From Punica granatum (taxonomy: Eukaryota; Streptophyta; Magnoliopsida; Myrtales; Lythraceae): 64,000 nt of DNA. The DNA is taken from contig NC_045133.1 of assembly GCF_007655135.1 (NCBI RefSeq), forward strand, positions 22,479,845-22,543,844, read 5' to 3'. Shown here piece after piece: positions 12,776 to 22,644 of the stretch (positions are counted from its first letter, which is position 1; the number at the start of each line of letters is the position of its first letter). The notes below the pieces were generated by a model. That model ran no database searches and was not told the origin of the DNA. It saw only the letters and a program-made list of their open reading frames with translations. A program made the translations under genes and the position numbers.

Positions 12776-13469
12776 TGTCAGCACCCAACTTTGGTCCACC
12801 AGCTCCAGAGGGGCAAAATCGTCATTTTGCCACCCGTGAGGGAAGTACCTCCGATTAATTACTCGAGTATTCACGACTTTTTGAAAATAGTAAATTTGCC
12901 TAATTTAACACCAATTTTATGATTTTTCAAAAAAATAATACTATTTGAAATGTTTTCGAATCTCGCGTACATCGACGTCAATTTTCAAAATCTGGGACAA
13001 TTCGAGATTGAAAATAATTTTATCACATGATATCGATCAACGAATTTTTCTAAGCGCGATGGCGGTCTCGATTTATTTTTTCGACTCCCAATCAAGAGAG
13101 GAATTTTCGATTTGTACGCACATCGAATTCGAATTTCAAAAAAAAAAGTCAAACGGTCATAAGTCTGATGACTTCTGACCGTTGCTTCTTCTTCTTCCTT
13201 TCCTTCTCCTGTTCTTCTTCTTCTTCCTCTTTTCTTTCTTTTCCTTTTCCTTTTCTTCTTCCTCCTGACAGAGACGGAACCGAGCCTCCTGCCGCTGCAC
13301 CCAGGCCTGCCACACGCCAATTCCTCTGCACACGCCAACGTTTTCCTCTGCACACGTTAACTCCGGCTCGCACGGAAACTACCGAACCGGCTCCCTCTCC
13401 TCGCCCGGCTCGGGATCCCGCAGCTCGGTCGCCCCTCAGTAGACGACCCCTCCCCACAGCTCGACTCGA

Positions 13470-13515
<46 letters not shown>

Positions 13516-14035
13516 TAAAACCCGCAGCTTGATTGCGGCCCTCGGCTCGCTGGCTCTCTCTCTCTCTCTCTGGATTTTCCGAACAAAACCCGTGGCTCGG
13601 AACGGAAAAGAAAAAAAACGAGAAAAAAACCGCTGCTTACGACTGGAAAGAAAAAACCGGAGCTCGCCTGATCCTCCACACAGTTCACAACGTCCGAACC
13701 TCTCAGCTCCCGGCTCTCTCTCTCCCGCACGATTCTTCTCGTCCCCCCAACTCACCCGGGGATCCCCCAGCTCGAAGGACCCGAAACCCCGCTGCCCCTT
13801 AGCTCGCCCAATCCTCCAAAAAAATCGCAGACCATATGCCTTAGCAATTAGGTGTACCCCGTACCCCTAAACCCGGGTAACTTGTCGGCCCTCGACCTTC
13901 GGGTCGTAAAATGGCAAGTGGCGAATTCTTCACACGTGCGTCCGTCGCGCATCCCCGGGAAGGTGGACACTCCCAAGCCACGTTGCATAGGCGCGTGCAC
14001 GCGTGCCCCAACGAGATGAAATTCGGGTGCGCACA
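12776..14035 (+). repeat. Element A 5' LTR (internally deleted)
   Basis: Starts TGTCAGCACCC and ends GTGCGCACA. At 1260 bp it is far shorter than the 3' LTR (about 4.4 kb without the nested insertion). Bases 12776-13830 match 24631-25672 and the last 205 bases match 31977-32181. The junction lies at CGCAG (13826-13830), which occurs at both edges of the missing segment. The segment carries a polypurine/polypyrimidine stretch (CTTCTTC) and a CT microsatellite. The short arginine- or leucine-rich ORFs here are artefacts. Confidence 0.9.
13473..13513. repeat. CT microsatellite in 5' LTR
   Basis: About 20 CT units. The equivalent site in the 3' LTR (about 25332-25354) is much shorter, so the two LTR copies have diverged in repeat number. 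A second short CT run follows at 13554-13570. Confidence 0.85.
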
Positions 14036-14038
14036 GCT

Positions 14039-14056
14039 TGGCGACTCCGCTAGGGA
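14039..14056 (+). other. Primer binding site of element A
   Basis: TGGCGACTCCGCTAGGGA lies three bases after the LTR end. It begins with TGG, the complement of a tRNA CCA end, and resembles the tRNA-Arg type PBS described for Ogre elements. The tRNA assignment is from memory. Confidence 0.75.
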
Positions 14057-14621
14057 CATCTTAGAGGGTTCGGGCTCGTTCTCGCTTGTTTTGCTTGCTT
14101 GTTTATTTACCGCTTTCTGCAATTTTCTGCTTATATACTTTGCGCACTTTTATTTCCCGCACATGCATTACATATCATACTAGCTTCTAGGTACCTATGG
14201 GTCACTTCCCACGACCGGTAATAAGAGCATAGATTAGATAGGGGTTCCGAGTAAGAGTACGTCGCACGGTTGGACCGTCGATTAAGCCCCCCAAAGATCC
14301 CCGCTCGATTTTAAGGAATTGACACCCTTGAGTCGGGAGCCCCCATCCTTACGTAGCACGGTCCCTGTAGTACCGAAACCATGCATCATGCTATGCCTCC
14401 ATGCCATCCTCCAACTCGACTTCGACAACAGTCCATCGAGTCGGCCTGCGTGCCAATTTGAATCTTTTTCTGTTTCAAGAGCGATGTACATGTACCTTGT
14501 ATCATGAATTAAGCCGTGAGCATTTACATTTTAGCAAGCATGCATCATGTAAATTTTAAAAATTAGGATGTCATTCGCATTGATGAGTCTTAAGTCGATC
14601 TTCCTTTCATCTTGGTAAGGG
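14057..14621 (+). other. Element A 5' leader
   Basis: Untranslated region between PBS and ORF1. No domain or RNA gene is recognised. It presumably contains packaging signals, but none can be identified by eye. Confidence 0.5.
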
Positions 14622-16111
14622 ATGGCGCACTCATTCTCCTGTCCGCGCCTTAATAGAGTCACACCGCCAAACGAGGAGATTGCCCACATATGGACGGCGC
14701 TGCGCCCAGTCGACCACCACTATATCACTGCATTCGTAGGAGATATTCCCTTGTTGGCCACCCGACGCGTAGATTGGAATTTCCTCGAGGCCGCCATCGC
14801 ATTCTGGAATCCAAGTCGCGCCGTCTTCGACATACAGGGTACCGAGCTCACGCCAACCATCGAGGAGTACCGGACACTCATTAGTCGGACCGCAGTTGTC
14901 CACGGCATTGTAGAACCCAACTTCCACACCACCCGACCAACCCTAGTCTCACGCCTACTCGGGGTTCCAACGACTCGTTTGAATGCTGAACTCGCATACT
15001 CCGACAGCACGGAGATTGCAATCGAAAAACTCCTCCTTTTTATTGAGTCCCGAGAGCATAGGGTCCAAGGAGATTTTCTTCGAAAGGATTTATGTCATGC
15101 TGTTCTATTGCTAATCTTTGTGACCCTCTTATTCCCCACTCGCATAGTCTCATCGATGCGGCCTTGGCCAGTATTGTCTTCCAAGTGGTCGAAGGGCACA
15201 GTTACGAGATAGCCCTTGTGGCTGAGACCGTTCGGTCTCTCGACCGTGTTTTGAGAACACGTGACCGAAGAATAAGAGGATCTCCCATCCTTTTACAAAT
15301 TTGGTTTCAAAGTCATGCAAACCCCTTCGATTTAGTGCGCCCGGTTATGTATTTTAATGGTCTGGAGTCGATCATTTCTCGATTGCTGTCCCTCGTGCGG
15401 GTGGAAGAACGCAAGATTCCCGAGTGGATCAAAATTTTTCTCGAAATACCACCTAGGGGCTTTAAGTGGCGAGCCGCGTGGATGCCAACCGGACCCGTGG
15501 CCCTTAAGTGCCCTGATTTTAACAGAGTACCACTTGTAAGTCATGCGGGGTCCACCACATATTTCCCAGCGCGAGTGATGAGGCAGTTTGGCAGCTTGCA
15601 GACAGTCCCCGAGGACACGGCACGGGCTAAATTCGAACACACTTGGCGGGAGGATCAAACATCTGTGGATCGCCAAAGAGACATCGAACAGGTTTTGGAC
15701 GCGTGGCGAACCGTGGTCATCGAGCATCCGTATTTCCCCGAGCATCCAACCCTTGAATAACAGGATTTCCAGACTACCGAGAAATATGTCCTCCGTTTCT
15801 ATTGGTGGGGTCCTACAGCACACGAGGATTTCGCCGACTCTCCACAGGCCGAAGATAGCGGACCAACGGGAGCATCTCTCACCCCGAACGTGGCCATCCA
15901 AGCGGAGCTTGCTAACCTCAGGGCCGAAAGAGATCATCTTCGTCGGGAAGTCGCAGAGAAAGACGAGCAGCTCGTGGATCAGCGGCAATTACAAAGAGAA
16001 CTCGACCAGGCCCGCGCCGAGCTACAGAGGAGCGAGCAGGAGCTGGCACAAGCGAATGTCGCCTTTGAGAGGTTCAGGAAAAGAGCCCGTAAAGGTCTAC
16101 GCACCCCTTAG
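14622..16111 (+). pseudogene. ORF1 upstream of gag (plant-mobile-domain-like), broken
   Basis: The reading frame starts at ATG 14622 (MAHSFSCPR), shifts frame near 15120-15135, and continues to 16111 with an internal TAA at 15758-15760. The N-terminal 350 or so residues contain motifs such as FLEAAIAFWNPSRAVF, TIEEYRTLISR and GDFLRKDLCHA. These resemble the plant-mobile-domain / DUF7745-like proteins found in ORF1 of Ogre/Tat elements. The last 70 residues (15890-16105) are a clear coiled coil rich in E, L, R and Q. Its role in the element is unknown. Function cannot be retained with a frameshift and a stop. Family assignment is from memory of such proteins. Confidence 0.75.
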
Positions 16112-16249
16112 GATAGACGCCTCCACCAGGTCTTCACCTGAATCGGTGCTCTCCACGGCAACAGTCACTCGTACCCTGAGTGCGGTGGAAGAACGACTTT
16201 GGGCTTGTTTCTTAAAAATTGCATTGTATCTTGAAACCCTTTTGAATCA

Positions 16250-17433
16250 ATGCGAGTGACAACATTAGTTCTCAAATCCATGCATCTCATGCACATTATC
16301 CCCTTATTTATTATTCCACGTAACTATTGGGACTACGAGAAGTTCGTGGTCGCCTGTTTCCAGGAGAGCTTATCAGGTCCTGTCTTGAATTGGTTTATAT
16401 CCCTCCAGGCCAAGGACATTCCTTCTTGGGCCGAACTATCTAGGAGATTCGTTGAGCAGTACCAATACAACATGGAGACACCTTCGTCCTTCCTCGAGTT
16501 GAGCACGATGGAAATGAAGGAGGGACAAAAATTCGAAGAATACACCACGAATTGGCGATCGGAGGCGGCAAAGCACTATCTCCCAATTTGCTAGGCGCAG
16601 TAAATTCAGATGTTCCATGGGACCCTCAAAGGGGCCTATTACTCGCACCTTATGGGCCACATGTCCACTTTTTCGAAAATAATCATGGCTGGGAAACAAG
16701 TGGACCTCGACATCAAGTTGGGGAGACTTGAAGGCCCTACAAGGGAAGGGGAGAGGAGTTCTCGAAGAAGACCCCTGCAGCGGCGACCTCTTCCGGCGGA
16801 AGAAGAGGGAAAGAAGTCTCGGTTAATGCCGTTAATCCAGCGCATGCGAGATCTCAGCAGTATTCAGTGAATTTCACTCTCGCACCGCCTTCTATTGCCG
16901 CCTACGCTTCGCCGGCGGCGCATTATCAGCCTCAATCTCCTGCTCAACCTATCTACTATTCAGCTTCACCGGCTCCACAACCTGCGGCCTCACAACCGGT
17001 CGTCCACCATTATACTCCCGCTTCGCCTCAAGCCCAACAGTACAGAACCCCAGCTTCGAGAGCTCCTCAGCCGACACAACAGGTCCCGCCCCCGCAAGGT
17101 CAACAGGGCGGCATAGCACAACCGCGACCGCGCAGGCAGTACGCACCCTTGCCGGTCTCGCTCTCCCACATATACCGGCAACTCCGTGCAAGCAACAAAA
17201 TCGGAACAATAACGCCCGACCCTAACTTCGATAAAACTGTCCAAGACCAGAGCAAACGTTGTGAATATCATTAGGGTGCGCCGGGGTATACCCTGGATAA
17301 CTGTTGGAGGTTACATGAGAGAATCCAAGAGATGATCGATGCGAAGGAGCTTTCGTTCAATGCCGTGAGGCCCCCGAATGTGCAGGCCAATCCCCTCCCT
17401 AATCATGGGTCGAGCTGAGGACCCTCTATTAAT
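16250..17433 (+). pseudogene. gag: gag, broken
   Basis: Retrotransposon gag domain at about 16318-16590 (ESLSGPVLNWF, then SWAELSRRFVEQYQYN and YTTNWRSEAAK). Stops occur at 16592-16594 (TAG) and 16601-16603 (TAA). A frameshift follows between about 16740 and 16866. A proline/glutamine-rich linker lies at 16867-17150. A zinc-knuckle-like motif begins C-E-Y-H at 17260, is interrupted by TAG at 17272-17274 and ends with C at 17302; the expected second histidine reads Y. Another TGA lies near 17416. Gag should form the virus-like particle and bind RNA. The N-terminal half of the usual gag appears missing or degenerate between 16112 and 16250. Confidence 0.8.
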
Positions 17434-18998
17434 ATGATCAGCATTTGCACCTTAGGGGAGAACGAGAGCGAACAAGACGACCATTCCCCCTTTGTGATCG
17501 AGTATGTCCCCGCGGAAGTCACGATTGGGTTCACGGGGCTTAGTGCCTCGCCTACCCCTTTCGTTATAGACGTCCCTGCACGGGAGCCGTACTTGGACAA
17601 CAAGGTCCCATGGGCCTACAAAGGGAATGCTAGCAGTCTCGAGCACCAGTTCAGTGTCATGGGCGTGATGCGTTCGGGTCGCGTATATGAGAACCCGGAG
17701 GGTGTGAACAAGGGAAAGGCTCCCACCATCGCAGTTGGTACGTTACCTGAGGTTATGCGGATCCCGCAAAAGAAAGTAACCGAAGAGGAAGCTGAAGCAT
17801 TCATGAAGATCATCAAAGCGAGCGAATACAAAGTGGTTAAGCAAATGGCCAAGTCTCCAGCCCACATCTCATTACTCGCTCTCCTCCTCAGCTCAGAGCC
17901 ACACCGAGAAGCCCTCCTATGGGTCTTGACGATGGCACAGGTCCCCAAGGAGACGGCTCCAAATCTCATTAAAGAGACCGTTGGCTCAATCTTCTCCAAC
18001 AACATCTCATTCTCGGATGACGAACTTCCCTCCGAAGGGTACGCATACTCGCAGGCGTTGCATATCGTTTGTAAGTGCAATAACTTCGTGGTAGGCCGGG
18101 TCATGATCGACAACAATTCGGCTCTCAATGTATGCCTTGTTTCCACCCTGAAACAGATGAATGTGGATTTAAATCGCATTCATCCGAGCAAGACAACGGT
18201 TCGAGCCTTCGATGGCTCGCAGAGAGAAGTAAACGGAGAGATCAACCTTTTAATCGAGGTAGGTCTATGTTCATTCAGCGTCACTTTCCAAGTCCTCGAC
18301 ATTCCAAATGCCTTTAGCTTGCTGCTCGGAAGACCTTGGATCCATTCAGCGGGCGCAGTCCCCTCCACTTTGCATCAGAGGCTTAAGTTCATCGTGGAAG
18401 AAAAGCTCATCACAGTCAAAGGGGAAGAAGACTATGCCATCTACAAGGAGACAGTTGTCCCCTACATTAGCATCGGGGATGACGAGAACCTCCCTTTCCA
18501 CTCGTTCGAGACCATCTCTGTTATTCGAGATTACGGAAAAGTCGGCCCGTCCCGCGCGGACCGCATGATCGGAAAGGTTCTCTTGCGGAACAATTACGTC
18601 CCCGGCACCGGCCTCAAAGCACAAGGACAGGGGATCAGCTGCCCCATCGAAGTCGAGGAGTACAAGAATAGGAGGGGACTCGGTTTTCGCCCCTCCTACG
18701 AGATCGTCGAAGCCCGCAGGGGTAACCACCTCCACCGCCTTGCCGCACACTATGGGAGGATCAACAGGGGCATCACGGTCCTCCCGCTCTCCCATTTCTT
18801 CCTCGAACTGCCGCACATCGTCGGGGACACTCTTGACTACCCTTCCTCGGATTCTGACAATGCGTCTGACGCTTTGCCAGCCGTGTGCACCATCATCGAG
18901 AAGATTCCCTCAGGGGTTCACATCCACCTCGCGCAGGAGAATGAGGAGCTTGACAACTGGACCTCAGTCCCGCGCTATTCGGCTGTGATTGCCGATGT
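17434..18998 (+). CDS. Retropepsin and G-patch region (last part of gag-pro, exon 1)
   Basis: The longest uninterrupted frame of the element, in the same frame as the end of gag. It holds a retropepsin-like aspartic protease, with the active-site region reading M-I-D-N-N-S-A-L-N-V (Asp codon 18109-18111) and a later LLLGRPWIH flap/hydrophobic motif (about 18320-18345). The position after the catalytic Asp-x is N where G is usual, so activity is doubtful. A glycine-rich G-patch-like segment follows (about 18580-18700: GTGL, GLGF). The frame runs to a TAA at 19000-19002, but that stop lies within a probable intron beginning at 18999. Splicing would join it to the RT frame. The protease would cleave the gag-pol polyprotein. 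Confidence 0.85.
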
Positions 18999-19207
18999 GT
19001 AAGGCCATCTATGTATACGATGTTTCCCGCGTGTTGGCATAGTCATAAGCCGCACGACGGAAAAGGGATTTTGTTATGGCTTCACGTTCATACTATCAAT
19101 GAAATCCCTACATGCATTTTTGAATTTTCGCGTCTCCTTCGTTCTCTTCTCTCTTACTCATTCGCAGCACTTTAACTGTTTCTAAGAGTACTCGTTTAAA
19201 TTTCCAG
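18999..19207 (+). other. Probable Ogre-type intron between PR and RT
   Basis: Donor GTAAGG at 18999-19004. Acceptor AATTTCCAG ends at 19207 after a T/C-rich tract (about 19130-19205). The length is 209 nt. Removal takes out the TAA at 19000-19002 and puts the protease frame (codon start congruent to 1 mod 3) in phase with the RT frame (congruent to 0 mod 3), which is open from 19208 to 19607. An intron at exactly this place is known for Ogre elements. No transcript evidence is available here. Confidence 0.7.
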
Positions 19208-20631
19208 GCTCTACTCAAATCCAAATCTTCAACACGTCGATTCGAACCCATCTGAAGAACTCCTCGAAGAGCCCCAACCCATATACTTCGGGGAAGGGCT
19301 CGACGAGGACGGTCGAGTTCTTGAGATAGAAGAGAGTTTGCACCGCCTCGAGAACCATCAACTCACCTCAGTCGAACCGACAGAAGAAATCAACGTGGGC
19401 ACTGAAGAGGAACCCCGCATGCTAAAGATCAGGACGGGCCTTGATTCAACACAACGAGCTCAGATGATCGATTTCCTAAAGGAGTACCAAGAGGTCTTCG
19501 CCTGGTCCTACGCTGATATGCCGGGCTTAGATCCATCAATAGTCAAGCACTTTCTTCCGCTTAATACAGAGAACTTCTCGCCCAAACGGCAGCACCTACG
19601 ACGGCAGTGAGCCGGCCTCCTCCTCCGCATCAAGGAGGAAGTCGTCAAGCAGATAGACGTGGAATTCTTAAAAGTCTGCAATTACTCCGAATGGGTGGCA
19701 AACATCGTGTCCGTGGGGAAGGATGGAAGAGTCAGGGTTTGCGTTGACTACCGGGACCTCAACAAGGCTAGTCCTAAGACAACTTCCCCCTGCCTCACAT
19801 TGACGTCTTGGTCGACAACACTGCACGCCACAATCAGTTTTCCTTCATGGATGGCTTTCGGGGTATAACCAAATCCGAATGGTCGAAGAGGACAAGATCA
19901 AAACGACTTTCATCACGATCTGGGGCACATTCTGCTACAAGGTCATGCCGTGCGGTCTCAAAAATGCCGGGGCAACCTACCATCGGGCAATGGTCACTCA
20001 CTTCCACGACATGATGCATAAGGAGATCGAGGTCTACGTCGACGACATGATCGCTAAGTCCAAGGAGGGAGAGGATCATCTCGTCAATCTGAGGCGTCTC
20101 TTCGAACGTCTCAAGAAGTATAAGCTTAGGCTCAACCCGGCCAAGTGCACATTTGGTGCAAAATCCGGAAAACCGTTAGGATTTGTGGTCAGCGAACGAG
20201 GCATCGAGGTCAATCCCGACAAGGTGAAAGCAATCAGGGAGCTACCTCTGCCATCAACAGTGCGTGAGGTATGAAGCTTCTTAGGACGACTGAACTACAT
20301 CGCGCACTTCATTGCGAACCTATCAGACAAGTGTCAACCCCTCTTCCGCCTGCTTCGTAAAAATGCAACAATTGAATGGGACGATGAATGTCAGAAGGCC
20401 TTTGACGACATCAAGACATACCTAGTTCAGTCGCCGGTGTTGGTCCCGCCTACACCGGGTCGACCTCTCATTCTTTACCTGACAGTGCGCCGACAATCCT
20501 TGGGGTGCATGTTGGGGCAAGAGGATGAGTCCACACGCGCAGAACATGCCATTTACTACCTAAGCAAGAAGTTTACTGAAGGGGAATCCAATCACCCGGA
20601 GATCGAGAAGATGTGTTGTGCACTGGTGTGA
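19208..20631 (+). pseudogene. pol: Reverse transcriptase and first RNase H, broken
   Basis: The RT frame opens after the intron. It reads through FLKEYQEVFAWSYADMPGL (about 19470-19525) and VCVDYRDLNKASPK (about 19739-19780), and reaches the catalytic Y-V-D-D at 20035-20046, which is intact. Breaks are TGA 19608-19610, single-base frameshifts near 19780 and near 19860, TGA 20275-20277, and TGA 20629-20631 where tryptophan is expected. The gypsy RNase H (about 20450-20700) has LYLTVRRQSLGCML, without the usual TDAS catalytic aspartate. This agrees with Tat elements, in which this RNase H is degenerate. The enzyme would copy element RNA into cDNA. Confidence 0.88.
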
Positions 20632-21882
20632 GTCATGCAGAGACTTCGACAGTATACTCTCTATCACACTATTCGCTTGTTGTCAAAAGCGGATCCCCTG
20701 AAATATCTACTTGGTAGCCCATCCTCCATGAGGAACATTGCAAAGTGGCGCTGTCAGCTGACTGAGTACGACATCGAGTACGTGCCCTGCACGTCAATCA
20801 AGGGGCAAGTAATTGTAGACCATTTGGCGGAATTTCCGATTGAGGATGACACACCGATCAATTCACACTTTCCAGACGAAAGAATCCTCCAAGTGGACGG
20901 TGAGGAGGATAAACCCGCATGGAAGATGTATTTCGACGGCGTAGTGAATTCCATCGGATCCGGTATTGGCGCAGTGCTGATATCACCAGACGGACGATAT
21001 TATCCGATTGCAGCAAAAGTCGATTATCCCTGCACCAACAACGTGGCCGAATACGAGGCGTGCATCCTTGGACTGCAGGCAGCGATCGATTTCAAGGTGA
21101 AGGAGCTAGAAGTGTTCGGAGATTCAACGCTCACAATCTTCCAGACACTGGGACAATGGAAGACGAAAGACGCAAAGCTAGTACCATACCACGAGTATCT
21201 CGAGGAGTTAGCGGAGAATTTCGAGAAAATCTCGTTCACATACACACCACGCATCAAGAATCAGTTCGCAGACGCAATTGTGACATTGGCATCAATGGTG
21301 AGCACCACAAAAGAAAACCTCATCAAGCCACTTGAGATCGAGATTGCCAAAGGCCCAGCTTACTACGACACAATCGAGGCGACCGATGAACAGCCATGGT
21401 ACGAAGACATCAAACATTTTCTGCAAACTGGCCAATACTCGACATTTGCCAACCGTCGGGACTGGAAAACGCTTAGGCGACTCGCAGCGCATCACTTCTT
21501 GAGCGAAGAGGCTTTCTACCGTTGTTCTTTCGATGCCACGCTACTCCGGTGTGTCGACGAAAACGAGGCACAACGCCTCATGGGAGAGATACATGAAGGA
21601 AGCTGCGGACCCCACATGAGCGGTCTCATGCTCACCAAGAAACTCATGCGCCTGGATTACTTTTGGTCTACCATGGAGGCCGACTGCGCCAAACACGTCA
21701 GATACTGCCACTTGTGCCAAGTCTACGCTGATCAGATCAAAGCACCCCCCAATGAGCTACGCCCGATGGCGGCCTCGTGGCCCTTTTCAATGTGGGGCAT
21801 CAATGTGATCGGCTCTATTAATCCCAAAGCATCCAATGGACATATGTTTATTTTGGTGGCAATCGACTATTTCACCAAGTAG
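20632..21882 (+). pseudogene. pol: Archaeal-type RNase H and integrase N-terminal half
   Basis: Same frame as the end of RT. An archaeal-type RNase H occupies about 20920-21300 and keeps its acidic residues: Y-F-D-G (Asp 20935-20937), N-N-V-A-E-Y-E, F-G-D-S and Q-F-A-D. A second RNase H between the gypsy RNase H and integrase is diagnostic of the Tat clade. The integrase zinc-binding HHCC region follows at about 21586-21730 (IHEGSCGPH and CHLC). In the core, the first catalytic residue is Asn (codon AAT 21802-21804, W-G-I-N-V-I-G) instead of Asp. The frame is cut by TAG 21880-21882, where W is expected after FTK. Confidence 0.88.
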
Positions 21883-22644
21883 ATCGAGGCCATAACACTC
21901 GCTTCGGTCACTGCAAATGCCGTGGCACGTTTTCTTAAGCGCGACATCATCGCCCGATATGGAGTCCCCGAGACAATCATCACCGACAACGCCAAGAACC
22001 TGAACAACAGGATCATCGACGAGCTCTGTGAGCGTTTCAAAATACACCATCGCAACTCCACGCTATACCGTCCCCAAATGAATGGTGCGGTGGAGGCTGC
22101 GAACAAAAACATCAAGAGGATCATCGAGAAAATGACGGTGGCCTAAAGGGATTGGCACGAGATGCTCCATTTTGCGCTCTTAGCATATCGAACGTCTATC
22201 CGCACTTCAATCGAGGCAACTCCGTACTCCCTGGTCTACGGTATGGAAGCAGTCCTCCCAATCGAAGTGGAGATTGCCTCCATAAGGGTCCTCGCCGAGT
22301 CCAAGCTCGAAGAAGCAGAATGGGCGAAACAACACTACGAGCAGCTCAACCTCATTGACGAAAGACGGCTAACAGTGCTCTGCCACGGCCAATGCTACCA
22401 ACAAAGAATGGCCCGAGCATTCAATGCAAGGGCTCGCCACCGCGAGTTCTACCCCGGCGATCTCGTCCTGCGAAAGGTCCTGCACATTGCACCTGACTCT
22501 CGGTGCAAGTTTGCATACAAGTATGATGGGCCTTTCGTCGTCAGGGAAGTCTTTTCCGGAGGGGCAATTATCCTAAGCGACATGGACGGGACCGAAAACG
22601 CGCTCTCGATCAACGCCGATGCCCTTAAGAAGTACTACCCTTAA
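21883..22644 (+). pseudogene. pol: Integrase C-terminal half
   Basis: Continues in the same frame after the TAG. The second catalytic Asp is at 21985-21987 (I-I-T-D-N) and the Glu at 22093-22095 (N-G-A-V-E). They are 35 residues apart, the canonical D35E spacing. A TAA at 22144-22146 interrupts the frame. The C-terminal region has PGDLVLRKV and a GPF motif (KYDGPFVV, about 22520-22545) typical of Ty3/gypsy integrases. The frame ends at TAA 22642-22644. There is no chromodomain, in line with Tat rather than chromovirus. Integrase would insert the cDNA; with the first Asp lost and two stops it should be inactive. Confidence 0.88.

Noticed and set aside
13149..13870. Several basic or serine-rich ORFs on both strands
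   Set aside because: They come from CT/CTT-rich LTR sequence and appear again in the 3' LTR (25038-25811).
15332..15988. 218-aa minus-strand ORF
   Set aside because: Antisense shadow of ORF1 of element A, whose plus frame carries the recognisable motifs and coiled coil.
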